A stretch of 14,285 nt of DNA from Spirochaetaceae bacterium (GCA_031290205.1 JAITNZ010000020.1:1-14285); one strand, 5' to 3'; shown: positions 1 through 7,650, counted from the first letter of the stretch. Numbers and translations are program-made. Notes: generated from the letters alone by a model not told the origin.

Positions 1-3000
1 AGCTCTCAAGGGGGGCGCGTGGGGGGGGGGCTACGCTCGCTTACCGATTATAAGACGCCTTACTTTGACCCAGCACAAAATGCTGAACGTATCGCGCGGA
101 TTCAGGCGGCGCAGGCGAAGGCGGCGGCGGGGACTGTGCAGTCTTCGAAGGAGCCGCTGACGCTTGCCGACTGGGGACCGCGGGATTTTCTTTCGTCCAC
201 GATTCAGCGCCCTTCAATCTATGTGATGTTCTCGCAAGCGATGGTTCCGCTCGCCGCCTTAGGCGCGCCCGCGTCTTCATCGCCTCTGCTGACGATTACG
301 CCGCCGCTTAACGGGACATTCCGCTGGTATGGCACGGCTTTTTTAAGTTTTGAATCTGAGGAACCCTGCAAGGGCGCTCAGGTCTATACCGTTGAAGTTG
401 CCGATGACGCAAAATCACTCTATGGGAATCTGATAAGCGGCGTCCGCCGGTGGACATTTGAAACGGAGACGCCCCCCCCCCCCCCTCAGCCTGAAGTGCT
501 GCCTGAATTTAGCTTGCTCGATTCAAAATTAAAAAGCGGCGGGTGGGGTAAGTATTCGAACATGATTGATTTTGAATTCAGCGCCGGGCTTAATGAAAAG
601 AGCGCGCTCGCCGCAATCAGCACGGACAAAAATTGGGATTTACATGACCATATCGAAGTATTCGATACGACGCTACGGGTATATAATTTGCCATACAGCT
701 ATAACGAAACATTTAAGGTAATTATTGCCCCTGGACTGGAAGATGTAAACGGCAGAAAATTGGGCGACGAAAAAATTGGTGATTTTACCGCGCCGAGCGA
801 GCCAGAGCCGCAGGGTTATGCGAATTTTATTGATGCAGGATTTACGATGCTCGAAGCGCAATTCCCGCCACGTTTGCTTTTTGAGTATCGCAATATAGCG
901 GAGCCTTCGTGGTTCGCCCTCGAAACAATCGAGAACCCCTTCCAGCAAAGCAGGGGGTATAAATATGTTCCTAACGATGATGTAAAAACTATATTGAAAA
1001 AGGGCGAGAAAAATATCCGCCGCTTCGAAGAAATGGATTTAGTTCCCTACCTTAATAAAGACGGGCGCGGCTTTGTTCAGTTTAACGCGAGTTTATTTTT
1101 GCCGAATGGGTATAGGTATACCGATTGGAGTAGCGGGAAGTCAAAGTATGAGGATACGACCGCAACAAACCAACTCACGGTGCAGGTTACCGACTTAGGG
1201 CTTACCGTGCGTTATGGTTTTAATACCGTCGTCGTGTTAGTAACGAGCCTTTCGACGGGGGAACCGGTCGAGGGTGCGGTGGTGAAGATACTCCCTCGAG
1301 ATCAGGTTGAGGACGCAGGCGATATTGAGGAGCTTAAGGGCGCGGCAACGGGGGTATCCGGCAAAGACGGCTTTACGCTGATAGACCTTCCCGCCGGCGT
1401 CTTCAGGACGCTAACCGGTCCATGGGATCCGCCGTTTGTGTTTGCTAAAAAAAAGGGCGACCGCGCCATATTCGCCCCCAACTCCCATAACGCATACTCG
1501 TTTGGCATCTACTCGGGGCGCCCTCAAACTGCCGAGCGCCTTGATGCCGTGACGTTTATGTTTTCCGACCGGGGGCTTTACAAACCAGGCGAAACGCTCA
1601 CCTTCCGCGGTGTCGACCGCTCGCTTATCGTCGGGAAGTATGCGATATATACCGGTGAGTATCAGGTGGTGCTGGAACAAGAGGCGTGGCAGGGTAAGCA
1701 GGTGAAAGTTGTCGAAGGCGTAACAAGCGAGTCCGGCGGCTTTTTCGGCAGCATCGAAATCCCCGACGACCTTGACCCCGGCTCCTACCGTTTAGTGTAC
1801 CGAAGAGGGGGGGGGACTACCGATACCAAGAATGCTGTATCAGCGAATACGCATATTACGATTGCTTATTTTGAGCGCGTCAACTTTCAGGCATCGATAA
1901 GCAAACCCGTGCGCGATATTATTTTAGGTGATGATATCAATGTAACCGTGCAGGCTTCGTATCTGGCGGGGGGCACGCTGGCAGGAGCGAACTATGACGC
2001 ATCGTGGTTCAGGCAGCTATCCTATTTTGCGCCGAACACTCCCGAACTCACTCGCTATGTATTTGGTCCCCGCAATGCTTACGACGGCAACACACTCATC
2101 AATACATCCAACGGGACGCTTTCCGGTAACGGCGCGGCGGCTCTTAGCCAAAAGACCGGCGAGGCGCGTGTGGTAGGCGCCCCCTACCAGTATTCGGTCG
2201 AAGCAAGCGTGAGCGATGTAAGCGCGTCTATGGTGAGCGCGACGCAAAGTTTTACGGTGCATCCTGCCGCCTACTATATAGGCATCGAAAAACCTTCGGG
2301 CGGCGGCTTTCCTAAAGCGGGCGCCGAGATGCATTTCAACTATATCACCGTGAGCCCCGACGGTAAAAAACTCACCACTACCGCGCCTTTGTTGCGGGGG
2401 GGTAAAAACGACGGGGCGCTTTCTGTTGAGCTTGTCCGCCGCGATTGGAATCGCGTCCAGCAGCCGGGGGTGAACGGCGCTATATACGATAGATACATCG
2501 AAGAGTTGGTGAGCGAAAGCGAACAGAGCATGGATATGACATTAGGGGGGGGGCTGAAGGTCAAGCCGCTGAAAGCGGGCTACCATATACTCCGCCTCTC
2601 GTCGAAAGACCGCGAGGGACGAAAAGCATTAACGGAATATGGTTTTTATGCTACCGGTTCTGATTGGGGTTTCTGGAATATGGAAAATGCCGAAGAACTC
2701 AGGTTGACGGCGGATAAGCCGCTCTATAATCCGGGGGATACCGCTCAGGTGATGCTGCAAAGCCCGCTGCCAAAAGGACGCTATCTTATCACTGTCGAGC
2801 GTGAAGGAATATTTACTGAAGAAGTTAAAACGTTTTCTCAAGCGGTCAATGTTATCGACATTCCTATAGCGCGCAATTATGTGCCTGTTGTATATGTTTC
2901 TATAGCATCGTATAGTGTGCGTTCCGGTCCGCCCTCGCATACCTATGGTAAGCCCGATTTGGATAAACCCAAGGGCTATTTCGGCGTAACGAAGCTCTAT

Positions 3001-5514
3001 GTAAACAGCCGCGTTCGCGCGTTCTCGGTTGCCGTTGATCTTGATAAAAAAAGCTATCAGCCCGGCGAAGAAGTTACGATGACCTTAAACGCGATGAGGG
3101 ACGGCAAGGCGCTTCCTAACGCCGAATTAACGCTGATGGCGGTTGACCGCGGTGTTATCGACTTAATCAACTACCATGTAGACGACCCGATAGAATATTT
3201 CTATAGTGAGGAACGTTTTAACCTCAAAGTAAACGGCGGCGATTCGCGTTCCCTGCTGATGGATCCTGTCACCTATAGTGTAAAAAACCTCTATGGCGGC
3301 GACGCAGGGGGGGATAGCAAGATTGAAGAACGAAAAGATTTTAATCCGACAGCGGTGTTCGAGCCATGTCTTGTTACCGATGAAACGGGAAAAGTTACCG
3401 TAAAGTTTACCTTGCCCGATACGCTTACTACCTATCGCATCACCGTGTTTGGCGTGCGCGGCGATCTATTTGCGTTAAAAGAAAGCGAGATTGCCGCTCA
3501 GAATAAAATAAATGTCCGCGAAATTTTGCCGCGCCGCCTGCGCGAGCGGGATACGTCGGAGGCGGGCGTCCTCGTGTCTAATTTGGATTCGGCATCGCAT
3601 AAAGTTACGATAAGCATGAGCATAGGGGCGCCGCTGGAGAATAATGCTGAAGCGACAGGGCTCGGCAAAAAAGAGGGCGCGGCTTTTATCGACGGAGAGA
3701 GCGAGCGCACTTTCACCGTGAAGAGTGGGGAGAATACCGTCGCCTATTTTGATATAGCCGCCGTGAAAGAAGGCTTCCTGTCGCTTAACTGGACGGTAAA
3801 ATCAGATATACTCAACGAAAAATTGATTAAGGAAATTCAGATTGAACATCCTGTTATCATGGAAACGGTAACAACGACCGGCGCGCTCTCGACAAACTCC
3901 GCGCGCGAGGCGCTTATCATTCCGTCCTACGCAGATAACGGCGAGGGGAGCATTACCGTCAGCCTTGATGCGACACGCTTATCCCTCGTTAGTTCCGCTG
4001 TGAACTACCTCTTTCACTATCCATACGGTTGTATGGAACAGCGGAGCGCGGCAGTGATGCCCCTCATCATCTTTGGTGATTATATAGCGGCGCTTGGTAT
4101 GGAAAGCGAAGTGAAGAATCCCAAAAAAGTTGTCGAGAACGAAATAAAATCCTGGGCTAAAGTGCAGCGTCCTGACGGCGGCTTCCCCTACTGGCAAGGC
4201 GGGACAGATTCAGACTATTATGTATCGTTGCGCGTTGCTCATATATACGCGCTTGCAAAACTCGCGAATCTCAGCCTTCCCCCCTCATTTAATATAGAGA
4301 CGCTCACTCGCTACCTTGATGGTATATATACAACAGCACAGCGCGATAAAAATAGATATGCTGAATCAACAACCAACTACTTACAAGCGTATACACTCTA
4401 TGTGCAATCGCTTTTGGGGAAGAATGTTGATGCCTCGCGCATTGCCGGTATACTTTCGCGCCCCAATATCGACGCATCAGTGTTAGCATTCTGTGGTTTA
4501 ACGTATTCCCAGCTTGCCAGAAATGGCGAAGCGGCAAAAGTTGCGCTGAAGTTGCGTAATCTCCTGCGCCCCACGACTCGCGGTGTTGACCTTGCCCAAA
4601 GCGGCGAGCAAAAAAATAATTATCAGTATTATAACGACCTTACCGAACAGCTTGCCCTCATCCTCCAATTCTTTATTGCTCAGAATCCTAAGGATGATAT
4701 GAATACGCGGCTGCTCTATGCATTGCTTGAAAATAAAAGCGCAGACGGCGGCTACTGGTCGAACACTGCCGTTACCGTACGCGTCCTCTCTGCGGTCGAT
4801 GCGCTGATAAAAGCTGACAACATTGAAAAAACGAATGTCTCTTCGACGGTAACGCTTGCAGGACGCGAATTAGCAAGCGGATTATTCAGGGGGCTTGGCG
4901 CTCAGCCGCTGGTGAAAGAATTCGCGTTCAAGGATTTTCCGATTGCCGCCTTGCAGCGCGACACGATGCTCAACCTTGATATATCGCGTATAGGCACGGG
5001 GAGTATTTACTGGAGCGCGTCACTACAATACGCGATACCCCCGGAATTACAGAGTTTCCGCGATGAAGGTTTGGGGCTGTTCTATGCGATATACGATGTC
5101 CGCAACGACGAAGAAGTTAAATCGACCGAGCTTGAAAGCGGGAAAATCTACCGTGCCCGCGCGCGTATTTCGACGAGCCGTGATAGAACCTACCTCGCGC
5201 TCCGGGTGCCTATTCCTTCGGGCGCAGAAATCCTCGATGCTGCGTTCACCACTAATCCCCGCGCGGCGATGGAAACAGAACTTTCAGAAAGCGAAACTGA
5301 AAGAGATAGCACGCATTGGATTAGCAACCAAGTTATCATGGATAACGAGGTGCAGTATTTCTGGAACCGCTTCCGCAAAGGCGAAACCACCGTGCAGTTT
5401 TTATTCCGCGCTTCGCGCCGAGGCGTCTTCCCTACCCCCCCCCCCCACGCGGAGTGCATGTACGAACCCGAGATTTTTGGGCGCGGCGCGGGGGTGCTGT
5501 ATACGATAAGGTAA
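1..5514 (+). CDS. Bacterial alpha-2-macroglobulin family protein, 5'-partial
   Basis: Large protease-trapping protein of the A2M/complement-C3 family, normally periplasmic or outer-membrane anchored; it lures proteases to a bait segment and binds them through an internal thioester. The frame is open to base 1, so the real start and any signal peptide or lipobox lie upstream; a GTG at 19 is only the first in-window start. Counting from that GTG there are 1831 residues: an MG1-like domain (about 55-155), a proline run (152-156), macroglobulin repeats, a bait-region-like domain (about 1010-1100), the A2M signature with LPDTLTTYRITVFGVRG (about 1130), the thioester motif C1338-M-E-Q1341 inside YPYGCMEQ, an alpha-helical thioester domain to about 1620, and a C-terminal receptor-domain-like part. 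The thioester Cys and Gln are intact, so it is probably functional. Its usual partner pbpC is not in the window. It carries seven G or C tracts of 7-14 nt. The family call is firm; the substrate is unknown. Confidence 0.93.
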   Translation, partial: SSQGGRVGGGLRSLTDYKTPYFDPAQNAERIARIQAAQAKAAAGTVQSSKEPLTLADWGPRDFLSSTIQRPSIYVMFSQAMVPLAALGAPASSSPLLTITPPLNGTFRWYGTAFLSFESEEPCKGAQVYTVEVADDAKSLYGNLISGVRRWTFETETPPPPPQPEVLPEFSLLDSKLKSGGWGKYSNMIDFEFSAGLNEKSALAAISTDKNWDLHDHIEVFDTTLRVYNLPYSYNETFKVIIAPGLEDVNGRKLGDEKIGDFTAPSEPEPQGYANFIDAGFTMLEAQFPPRLLFEYRNIAEPSWFALETIENPFQQSRGYKYVPNDDVKTILKKGEKNIRRFEEMDLVPYLNKDGRGFVQFNASLFLPNGYRYTDWSSGKSKYEDTTATNQLTVQVTDLGLTVRYGFNTVVVLVTSLSTGEPVEGAVVKILPRDQVEDAGDIEELKGAATGVSGKDGFTLIDLPAGVFRTLTGPWDPPFVFAKKKGDRAIFAPNSHNAYSFGIYSGRPQTAERLDAVTFMFSDRGLYKPGETLTFRGVDRSLIVGKYAIYTGEYQVVLEQEAWQGKQVKVVEGVTSESGGFFGSIEIPDDLDPGSYRLVYRRGGGTTDTKNAVSANTHITIAYFERVNFQASISKPVRDIILGDDINVTVQASYLAGGTLAGANYDASWFRQLSYFAPNTPELTRYVFGPRNAYDGNTLINTSNGTLSGNGAAALSQKTGEARVVGAPYQYSVEASVSDVSASMVSATQSFTVHPAAYYIGIEKPSGGGFPKAGAEMHFNYITVSPDGKKLTTTAPLLRGGKNDGALSVELVRRDWNRVQQPGVNGAIYDRYIEELVSESEQSMDMTLGGGLKVKPLKAGYHILRLSSKDREGRKALTEYGFYATGSDWGFWNMENAEELRLTADKPLYNPGDTAQVMLQSPLPKGRYLITVEREGIFTEEVKTFSQAVNVIDIPIARNYVPVVYVSIASYSVRSGPPSHTYGKPDLDKPKGYFGVTKLYVNSRVRAFSVAVDLDKKSYQPGEEVTMTLNAMRDGKALPNAELTLMAVDRGVIDLINYHVDDPIEYFYSEERFNLKVNGGDSRSLLMDPVTYSVKNLYGGDAGGDSKIEERKDFNPTAVFEPCLVTDETGKVTVKFTLPDTLTTYRITVFGVRGDLFALKESEIAAQNKINVREILPRRLRERDTSEAGVLVSNLDSASHKVTISMSIGAPLENNAEATGLGKKEGAAFIDGESERTFTVKSGENTVAYFDIAAVKEGFLSLNWTVKSDILNEKLIKEIQIEHPVIMETVTTTGALSTNSAREALIIPSYADNGEGSITVSLDATRLSLVSSAVNYLFHYPYGCMEQRSAAVMPLIIFGDYIAALGMESEVKNPKKVVENEIKSWAKVQRPDGGFPYWQGGTDSDYYVSLRVAHIYALAKLANLSLPPSFNIETLTRYLDGIYTTAQRDKNRYAESTTNYLQAYTLYVQSLLGKNVDASRIAGILSRPNIDASVLAFCGLTYSQLARNGEAAKVALKLRNLLRPTTRGVDLAQSGEQKNNYQYYNDLTEQLALILQFFIAQNPKDDMNTRLLYALLENKSADGGYWSNTAVTVRVLSAVDALIKADNIEKTNVSSTVTLAGRELASGLFRGLGAQPLVKEFAFKDFPIAALQRDTMLNLDISRIGTGSIYWSASLQYAIPPELQSFRDEGLGLFYAIYDVRNDEEVKSTELESGKIYRARARISTSRDRTYLALRVPIPSGAEILDAAFTTNPRAAMETELSESETERDSTHWISNQVIMDNEVQYFWNRFRKGETTVQFLFRASRRGVFPTPPPHAECMYEPEIFGRGAGVLYTIR
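21..30 (+). repeat. Poly-G tract (G10) near the visible 5' end of the A2M gene
   Basis: Ten consecutive G, with another G6 at 10-15. In the intact frame it encodes three glycines. It is long enough for slipped-strand mispairing. Because the gene start lies outside the window, it may sit well inside the coding region. Confidence 0.85.
472..485 (+). repeat. Poly-C tract (C14) inside the A2M coding region
   Basis: Fourteen C followed by T encode five prolines just after the MG1-like domain. Adding one C leads to a TGA two codons past the tract. Removing one C leads to a TAA about 15 codons on. Either change would therefore truncate the protein to about 10% of its length, as expected of an on/off contingency tract. 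Confidence 0.85.
1807..1815 (+). repeat. Poly-G tract (G9) in the A2M gene
   Basis: Nine G encode three glycines in a macroglobulin domain. Reading the two shifted frames by eye, +1 ends at a TGA and -1 at a TAA, both within about 35 codons. Confidence 0.8.
2545..2553 (+). repeat. Poly-G tract (G9) in the A2M gene
   Basis: Nine G encode a three-glycine turn. Two shorter G7 tracts lie at 2396-2402 and 3307-3313; the latter falls in the glycine-rich segment just before the A2M signature, near the probable bait region. Confidence 0.8.
5435..5446 (+). repeat. Poly-C tract (C12) near the 3' end of the A2M gene
   Basis: Twelve C encode three prolines about 26 codons before the stop. Unlike the upstream tracts, slippage here would only swap the last 20-odd residues: a one-base loss gives a different tail of similar length ending at a TAA, and a one-base gain reads through the normal stop. 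It could therefore produce alternative C-termini rather than on/off switching. Confidence 0.75.
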
Positions 5515-5634
5515 GCGCAACTCCCCGTTTGGTATCCGTCAAATTTGTCCAGTAACATCCAAAGAACAACCCACGCCAAGGCGCCGAGTTTTACTTTAAA
5601 GTCGAAAAAGAGATCCACGAGCACTTTCTGCCTT

Positions 5635-5724
5635 CTACTTATTTGACTTTTTCGGCTTCGCGGTTTTCTTATTCATCCTAGACACACCCATTTTCATTGC
5701 TGACTGAATACTGTCCTTGTGCAT
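5635..5724 (-). CDS. Possible tiny basic protein downstream of rsmD (or gene remnant)
   Basis: A 29-codon frame from an ATG at 5724 to a TAG at 5635 encodes a peptide ending in a lysine-rich tail (NKKTAKPKKSNK). The same frame is open upstream for about 20 more codons, back to a TAG near 5790, without a standard start codon. There is no convincing ribosome binding site in front of the ATG. The lysine-rich end looks protein-like, but I recognise no family. It follows rsmD in the same direction about 125 bases downstream. It could be a real small protein, the 3' remnant of a decayed gene, or chance. Confidence 0.2.
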   Translation of the reverse strand: MHKDSIQSAMKMGVSRMNKKTAKPKKSNK

Positions 5725-5752
5725 GAAAGCGCACAGACTGCGTACCTCAGAA

Positions 5753-5789
5753 AGCCTTCCCCCTATGCCAATGGCAATAATTGAAGGCT
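5753..5789 (-). terminator. Nested inverted repeat, possible rsmD terminator
   Basis: An outer 7-bp perfect inverted repeat (AGCCTTC / GAAGGCT) encloses an inner near-perfect palindrome TGCCAATGGCA at 5766-5776. Read on the minus strand the structure is followed by TTTCT. It lies about 60 bases past the rsmD stop. The poly-U tract is weak, so termination is an inference. Confidence 0.35.
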
Positions 5790-5848
5790 ACCCCGTTTAT
5801 GCAACCACTGCAACCCGCTACAGGCGGCGCAAGATTGCCGCGGATAAG

Positions 5849-6415
5849 TTAATCAGCGTGCCCGTAGAGGCGCCCCGATTGTAAGCTGAAAAAATCTACG
5901 ACGGAGCGGCCATATTCCCGCCTGTCCTGCGGCGTAAGAGCGAGGACGCCAGCGTCAAAAAACTCGGATGAGGGATGGTGCAACATCAAAAGCGAACTTT
6001 CGTCCATCAGGGTTGAACGGGCGATATTGGCAAGGAGTTCTCCTTTATATTTGTAGGGGAAAGGCGGGTCGCAAAAGATATAGTCGAAGCGTTTGCCCTT
6101 GGCGCCCATGCGTTTAACGTAGAGCTCCACCGGCATAAAATGGCAATGAATGCGTTCCGCCGAAAGCTTGACATTGTCAAGGAGGACGCGCCGCTTTCCG
6201 CCGTCCATCTCGACCGCCTCGAGGGGGCGCGCCTTTCGGGATGCCGCTTCCAGCGCGATTATCCCAGATCCGGTGAACAGATCGAGAAAGGACTTCCCCT
6301 CGATATTGCCCAGAACCGCAAAAACAGATTCCCTCATCCTGTCCATCGCCGGTCTGATAATCCCCGGCGGAACTTCAATTTTTCTTCCCGTAAGAACGCC
6401 GCCTGTAATCCTCAT
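5849..6415 (-). CDS. rsmD: 16S rRNA (guanine966-N2)-methyltransferase RsmD
   Basis: SAM-dependent N2 methylation of G966 in 16S rRNA, a late step in small-subunit assembly, in the cytoplasm. The 188-residue protein has the family layout and usual length: N-terminal MRITGG, a basic RPAMDRMRESVF segment, the SAM-binding motif DLFTGSG at 45-51, the acidic residue after the second strand (E69 or D71), and the catalytic motif DPPF at 116-119. The ATG at 6415 is supported by AGGGGG five bases upstream. A sigma-70 promoter sits just in front. It is transcribed away from the nfeD-flotillin-ktr genes and toward the A2M gene. In other bacteria rsmD is often followed by coaD; that is not seen here. Confidence 0.93.
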   Translation of the reverse strand: MRITGGVLTGRKIEVPPGIIRPAMDRMRESVFAVLGNIEGKSFLDLFTGSGIIALEAASRKARPLEAVEMDGGKRRVLLDNVKLSAERIHCHFMPVELYVKRMGAKGKRFDYIFCDPPFPYKYKGELLANIARSTLMDESSLLMLHHPSSEFFDAGVLALTPQDRREYGRSVVDFFSLQSGRLYGHAD

Positions 6416-6447
6416 GATACCCCCTATTGAACCACGGGCTCCGTGTC

Positions 6448-6476
6448 ATTCTAGCACTACAGAAGGCGATGCACAA
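6448..6476 (-). promoter_or_regulatory. Sigma-70-type promoter of rsmD
   Basis: On the minus strand TTGTGC (6476-6471) and TAGAAT (6453-6448) are separated by exactly 17 bases. The -10 box ends about 32 bases before the rsmD ATG, leaving a short leader with its ribosome binding site. Confidence 0.6.
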
Positions 6477-6518
6477 GCAGGGTGCACTTTATTCTTCAGC
6501 TTTCCCCGCAGAAGGCGC

Positions 6519-6544
6519 GCAGGTTCACCTAAAGGTGAACCTGC
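6519..6544. repeat. Perfect 11-bp inverted repeat with a TAAA loop
   Basis: GCAGGTTCACC and its exact reverse complement flank a 4-base loop. It lies between the divergent rsmD and nfeD genes, about 45 bases upstream of the rsmD -35 box. No T-run follows on either strand, so it is not a standard terminator; an operator for a dimeric regulator or a palindromic repeat element is possible. A second small palindrome, GTAAAGTTTAC, follows at about 6554. Confidence 0.7.
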
Positions 6545-6709
6545 ATTTGGGGCGTAAAGTTTACTTGTTCTGCGCCACGCCGGCTAGATTAATTGCGTAA
6601 ACACCCTCACCGATTCGGGTGCAATTATCGGGCGAGGGGTCGACTTCCCCCATTCCTCACATCGTGCCCACCACTATACATTTATTCTATAGTTGTCTAC
6701 ACTCAAACG

Positions 6710-7309
6710 GTGTTAGATTTTTTTGAGGGCGCAAGTGCGAGCCCCGTATTCTGGTTTGCCGCCATTTTTGGCTCGGTGTTCTTCCTCCTTCGCGTGGCGC
6801 TGCTGATATTCGGCGGCTTCGGTGCGGATGCCGACGGGAGCGGCGAGACGGGGCATGGGGGTGGCGATGCGCATGAGGGCACGCCGGCGAGCGATGCCGC
6901 GTTCAAGCTCCTCTCGCTCAATTCGATTACCGGCTTTATCGCGATGTTCGGCTGGACGGGGCTGGCGGCTTACATCCAGTATACGTTGCCCTTCATTGTG
7001 TCGCTGGCTATCGCCGTTGCCGCGGGCGCCGTCGTGATGACGCTCAGCGCGCTACTCTTCTATCTGGCGATGAAACTGAAAAGCCCCGGCGAAGTCTTCG
7101 AACTTGCCGATGCGCTGGGGGCGGCTGCCGAAATCTACCTCGAAATTCCCGCAGGAGGAACGGGGAGGGCGCGCTTCAGCGTGAACGGCGTCAAACACGA
7201 GGCGGACGCGGCAAGCGAAACGGGAACCTTGATTAAATCATTCCAAAGGGTTACCATCACCCGTATCATCGATTCACGCACTGTCGCCGTTAGCCCGCTT
7301 GGGACATAG
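6710..7309 (+). CDS. NfeD-like membrane protein (flotillin partner)
   Basis: Short NfeD-family protein of about 199 residues, the type encoded beside flotillins (compare Bacillus YuaF with YuaG/FloT). A first membrane segment (about residues 12-33, VFWFAAIFGSVFF...) is followed by a Gly/Asp/His-rich loop. Two more membrane segments (about 72-90 and 95-120) precede a C-terminal OB-fold-like beta domain of about 60 residues containing GxxGxARFxVNG. The frame is open back to a TTG at 6593, but that stretch looks non-coding. The GTG at 6710 is chosen because it places the first membrane segment near the N-terminus as in relatives; it lacks a good ribosome binding site, so the start is uncertain. 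It leads the run toward flotillin and Ktr. Confidence 0.75.
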   Translation: MLDFFEGASASPVFWFAAIFGSVFFLLRVALLIFGGFGADADGSGETGHGGGDAHEGTPASDAAFKLLSLNSITGFIAMFGWTGLAAYIQYTLPFIVSLAIAVAAGAVVMTLSALLFYLAMKLKSPGEVFELADALGAAAEIYLEIPAGGTGRARFSVNGVKHEADAASETGTLIKSFQRVTITRIIDSRTVAVSPLGT

Positions 7310-7339
7310 CGGGTGGTGGACAGTGAATAGGGTGACATT

Positions 7340-7346
7340 GGGGGGG
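7340..7346 (+). promoter_or_regulatory. Poly-G (G7) forming the ribosome binding site of the DUF1902 gene
   Basis: Seven G followed by AAGT directly precede the ATG at 7351, so the Shine-Dalgarno sequence is itself a homopolymer. A change in G count would alter the strength and spacing of this site without touching the coding region. Confidence 0.6.
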
Positions 7347-7350
7347 AAGT

Positions 7351-7599
7351 ATGGTAGGTAAAGTTTTAGTGCAATGGGATGAGGATGCAGGTCGTTGGTG
7401 TTCGACTTGTGAGGAATTGCCCATGTTTTTGGAAGCAGATACCCTGAGGGGCTTAGTCAGAGAAAACAGGATTGCCGCCGTCGAATTGATGGAAGAATTA
7501 GGGAAATGTGCAGACGATATAAGTCTTAAGTTTGAGGTTCAATCGATTGACATGGCAAATGTGCTAAACGATGTTCCTCTTGCCGGAGTAATTAACTGA
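7351..7599 (+). CDS. Small DUF1902 / HicB-like protein
   Basis: An 82-residue protein starting VGKVLVQWDEDAGRWCSTCEE, then a leucine-rich helix after LEADTLRGLV. This beta-beta-helix pattern (W-D-x-x-A-x-x-W, then E-A-D-T-L-x-x-L) is that of the DUF1902 family, related to the partial RNase H fold of HicB antitoxins. It lacks the C-terminal DNA-binding domain of full HicB, and no HicA-like toxin gene is adjacent. It lies 41 bases after the nfeD-like gene and 65 before flotillin, so it interrupts what is normally a tight nfeD-flotillin pair. The start is clear from the strong G-rich ribosome binding site. Its function is unknown. Confidence 0.7.
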   Translation: MVGKVLVQWDEDAGRWCSTCEELPMFLEADTLRGLVRENRIAAVELMEELGKCADDISLKFEVQSIDMANVLNDVPLAGVIN

Positions 7600-7608
7600 A
7601 GTTGATGA

Positions 7609-7650
7609 CGCCCTTTTCATAATGAAGGCAAAGGTATAAAGCGCCTGAGG
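7609..7650 (-). repeat. Dispersed intergenic repeat, copy C (minus orientation)
   Basis: Read on the minus strand this begins CCTCAGGCG, followed by a T-rich stretch, then TTGCCTTCA, ATGA and AAGGGCG. It matches the copies at 12705 and 12973 in order and spacing apart from a one-base insertion. It fills most of the gap between the DUF1902 gene and flotillin. Its end forms the small hairpin GCGCC-TGA-GGCGC (7641-7653), two bases before the flotillin AGGAG. Confidence 0.65.

Larger units (their letters stand above)
5515..5848. other. Convergent intergenic region between the A2M gene and rsmD
   Basis: About 330 bases between genes that converge. It holds a nested inverted repeat (5753-5789), a 10-base palindrome near 5592-5601, a short GC stem just past the rsmD stop, and a possible 29-codon minus-strand ORF (5635-5724). 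After that ORF, an AAGGCAG stretch precedes a GTG at 5624 that opens a second minus-strand frame. That frame begins with a hydrophobic stretch (LGALAWVVLWMLLDKF) but then runs antisense through the end of the A2M gene. No full gene can be supported; this may be remnant sequence. Confidence 0.5.

Noticed and set aside
5190..5624. 144-codon minus-strand frame from GTG 5624
   Set aside because: Most of it is antisense to the well-supported end of the A2M gene. Only its first 35-40 codons lie outside, and no family is recognised. It is noted only under the intergenic entry.
6150..6557. 135-codon plus-strand frame across rsmD
   Set aside because: Antisense shadow of rsmD that runs on into the palindrome; no protein-like features.
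6593..6709. N-terminal extension of the NfeD-like protein from TTG 6593
   Set aside because: The encoded stretch is basic, proline/cysteine-containing, lacks a ribosome binding site and does not look like the family N-terminus. The GTG at 6710 fits better.
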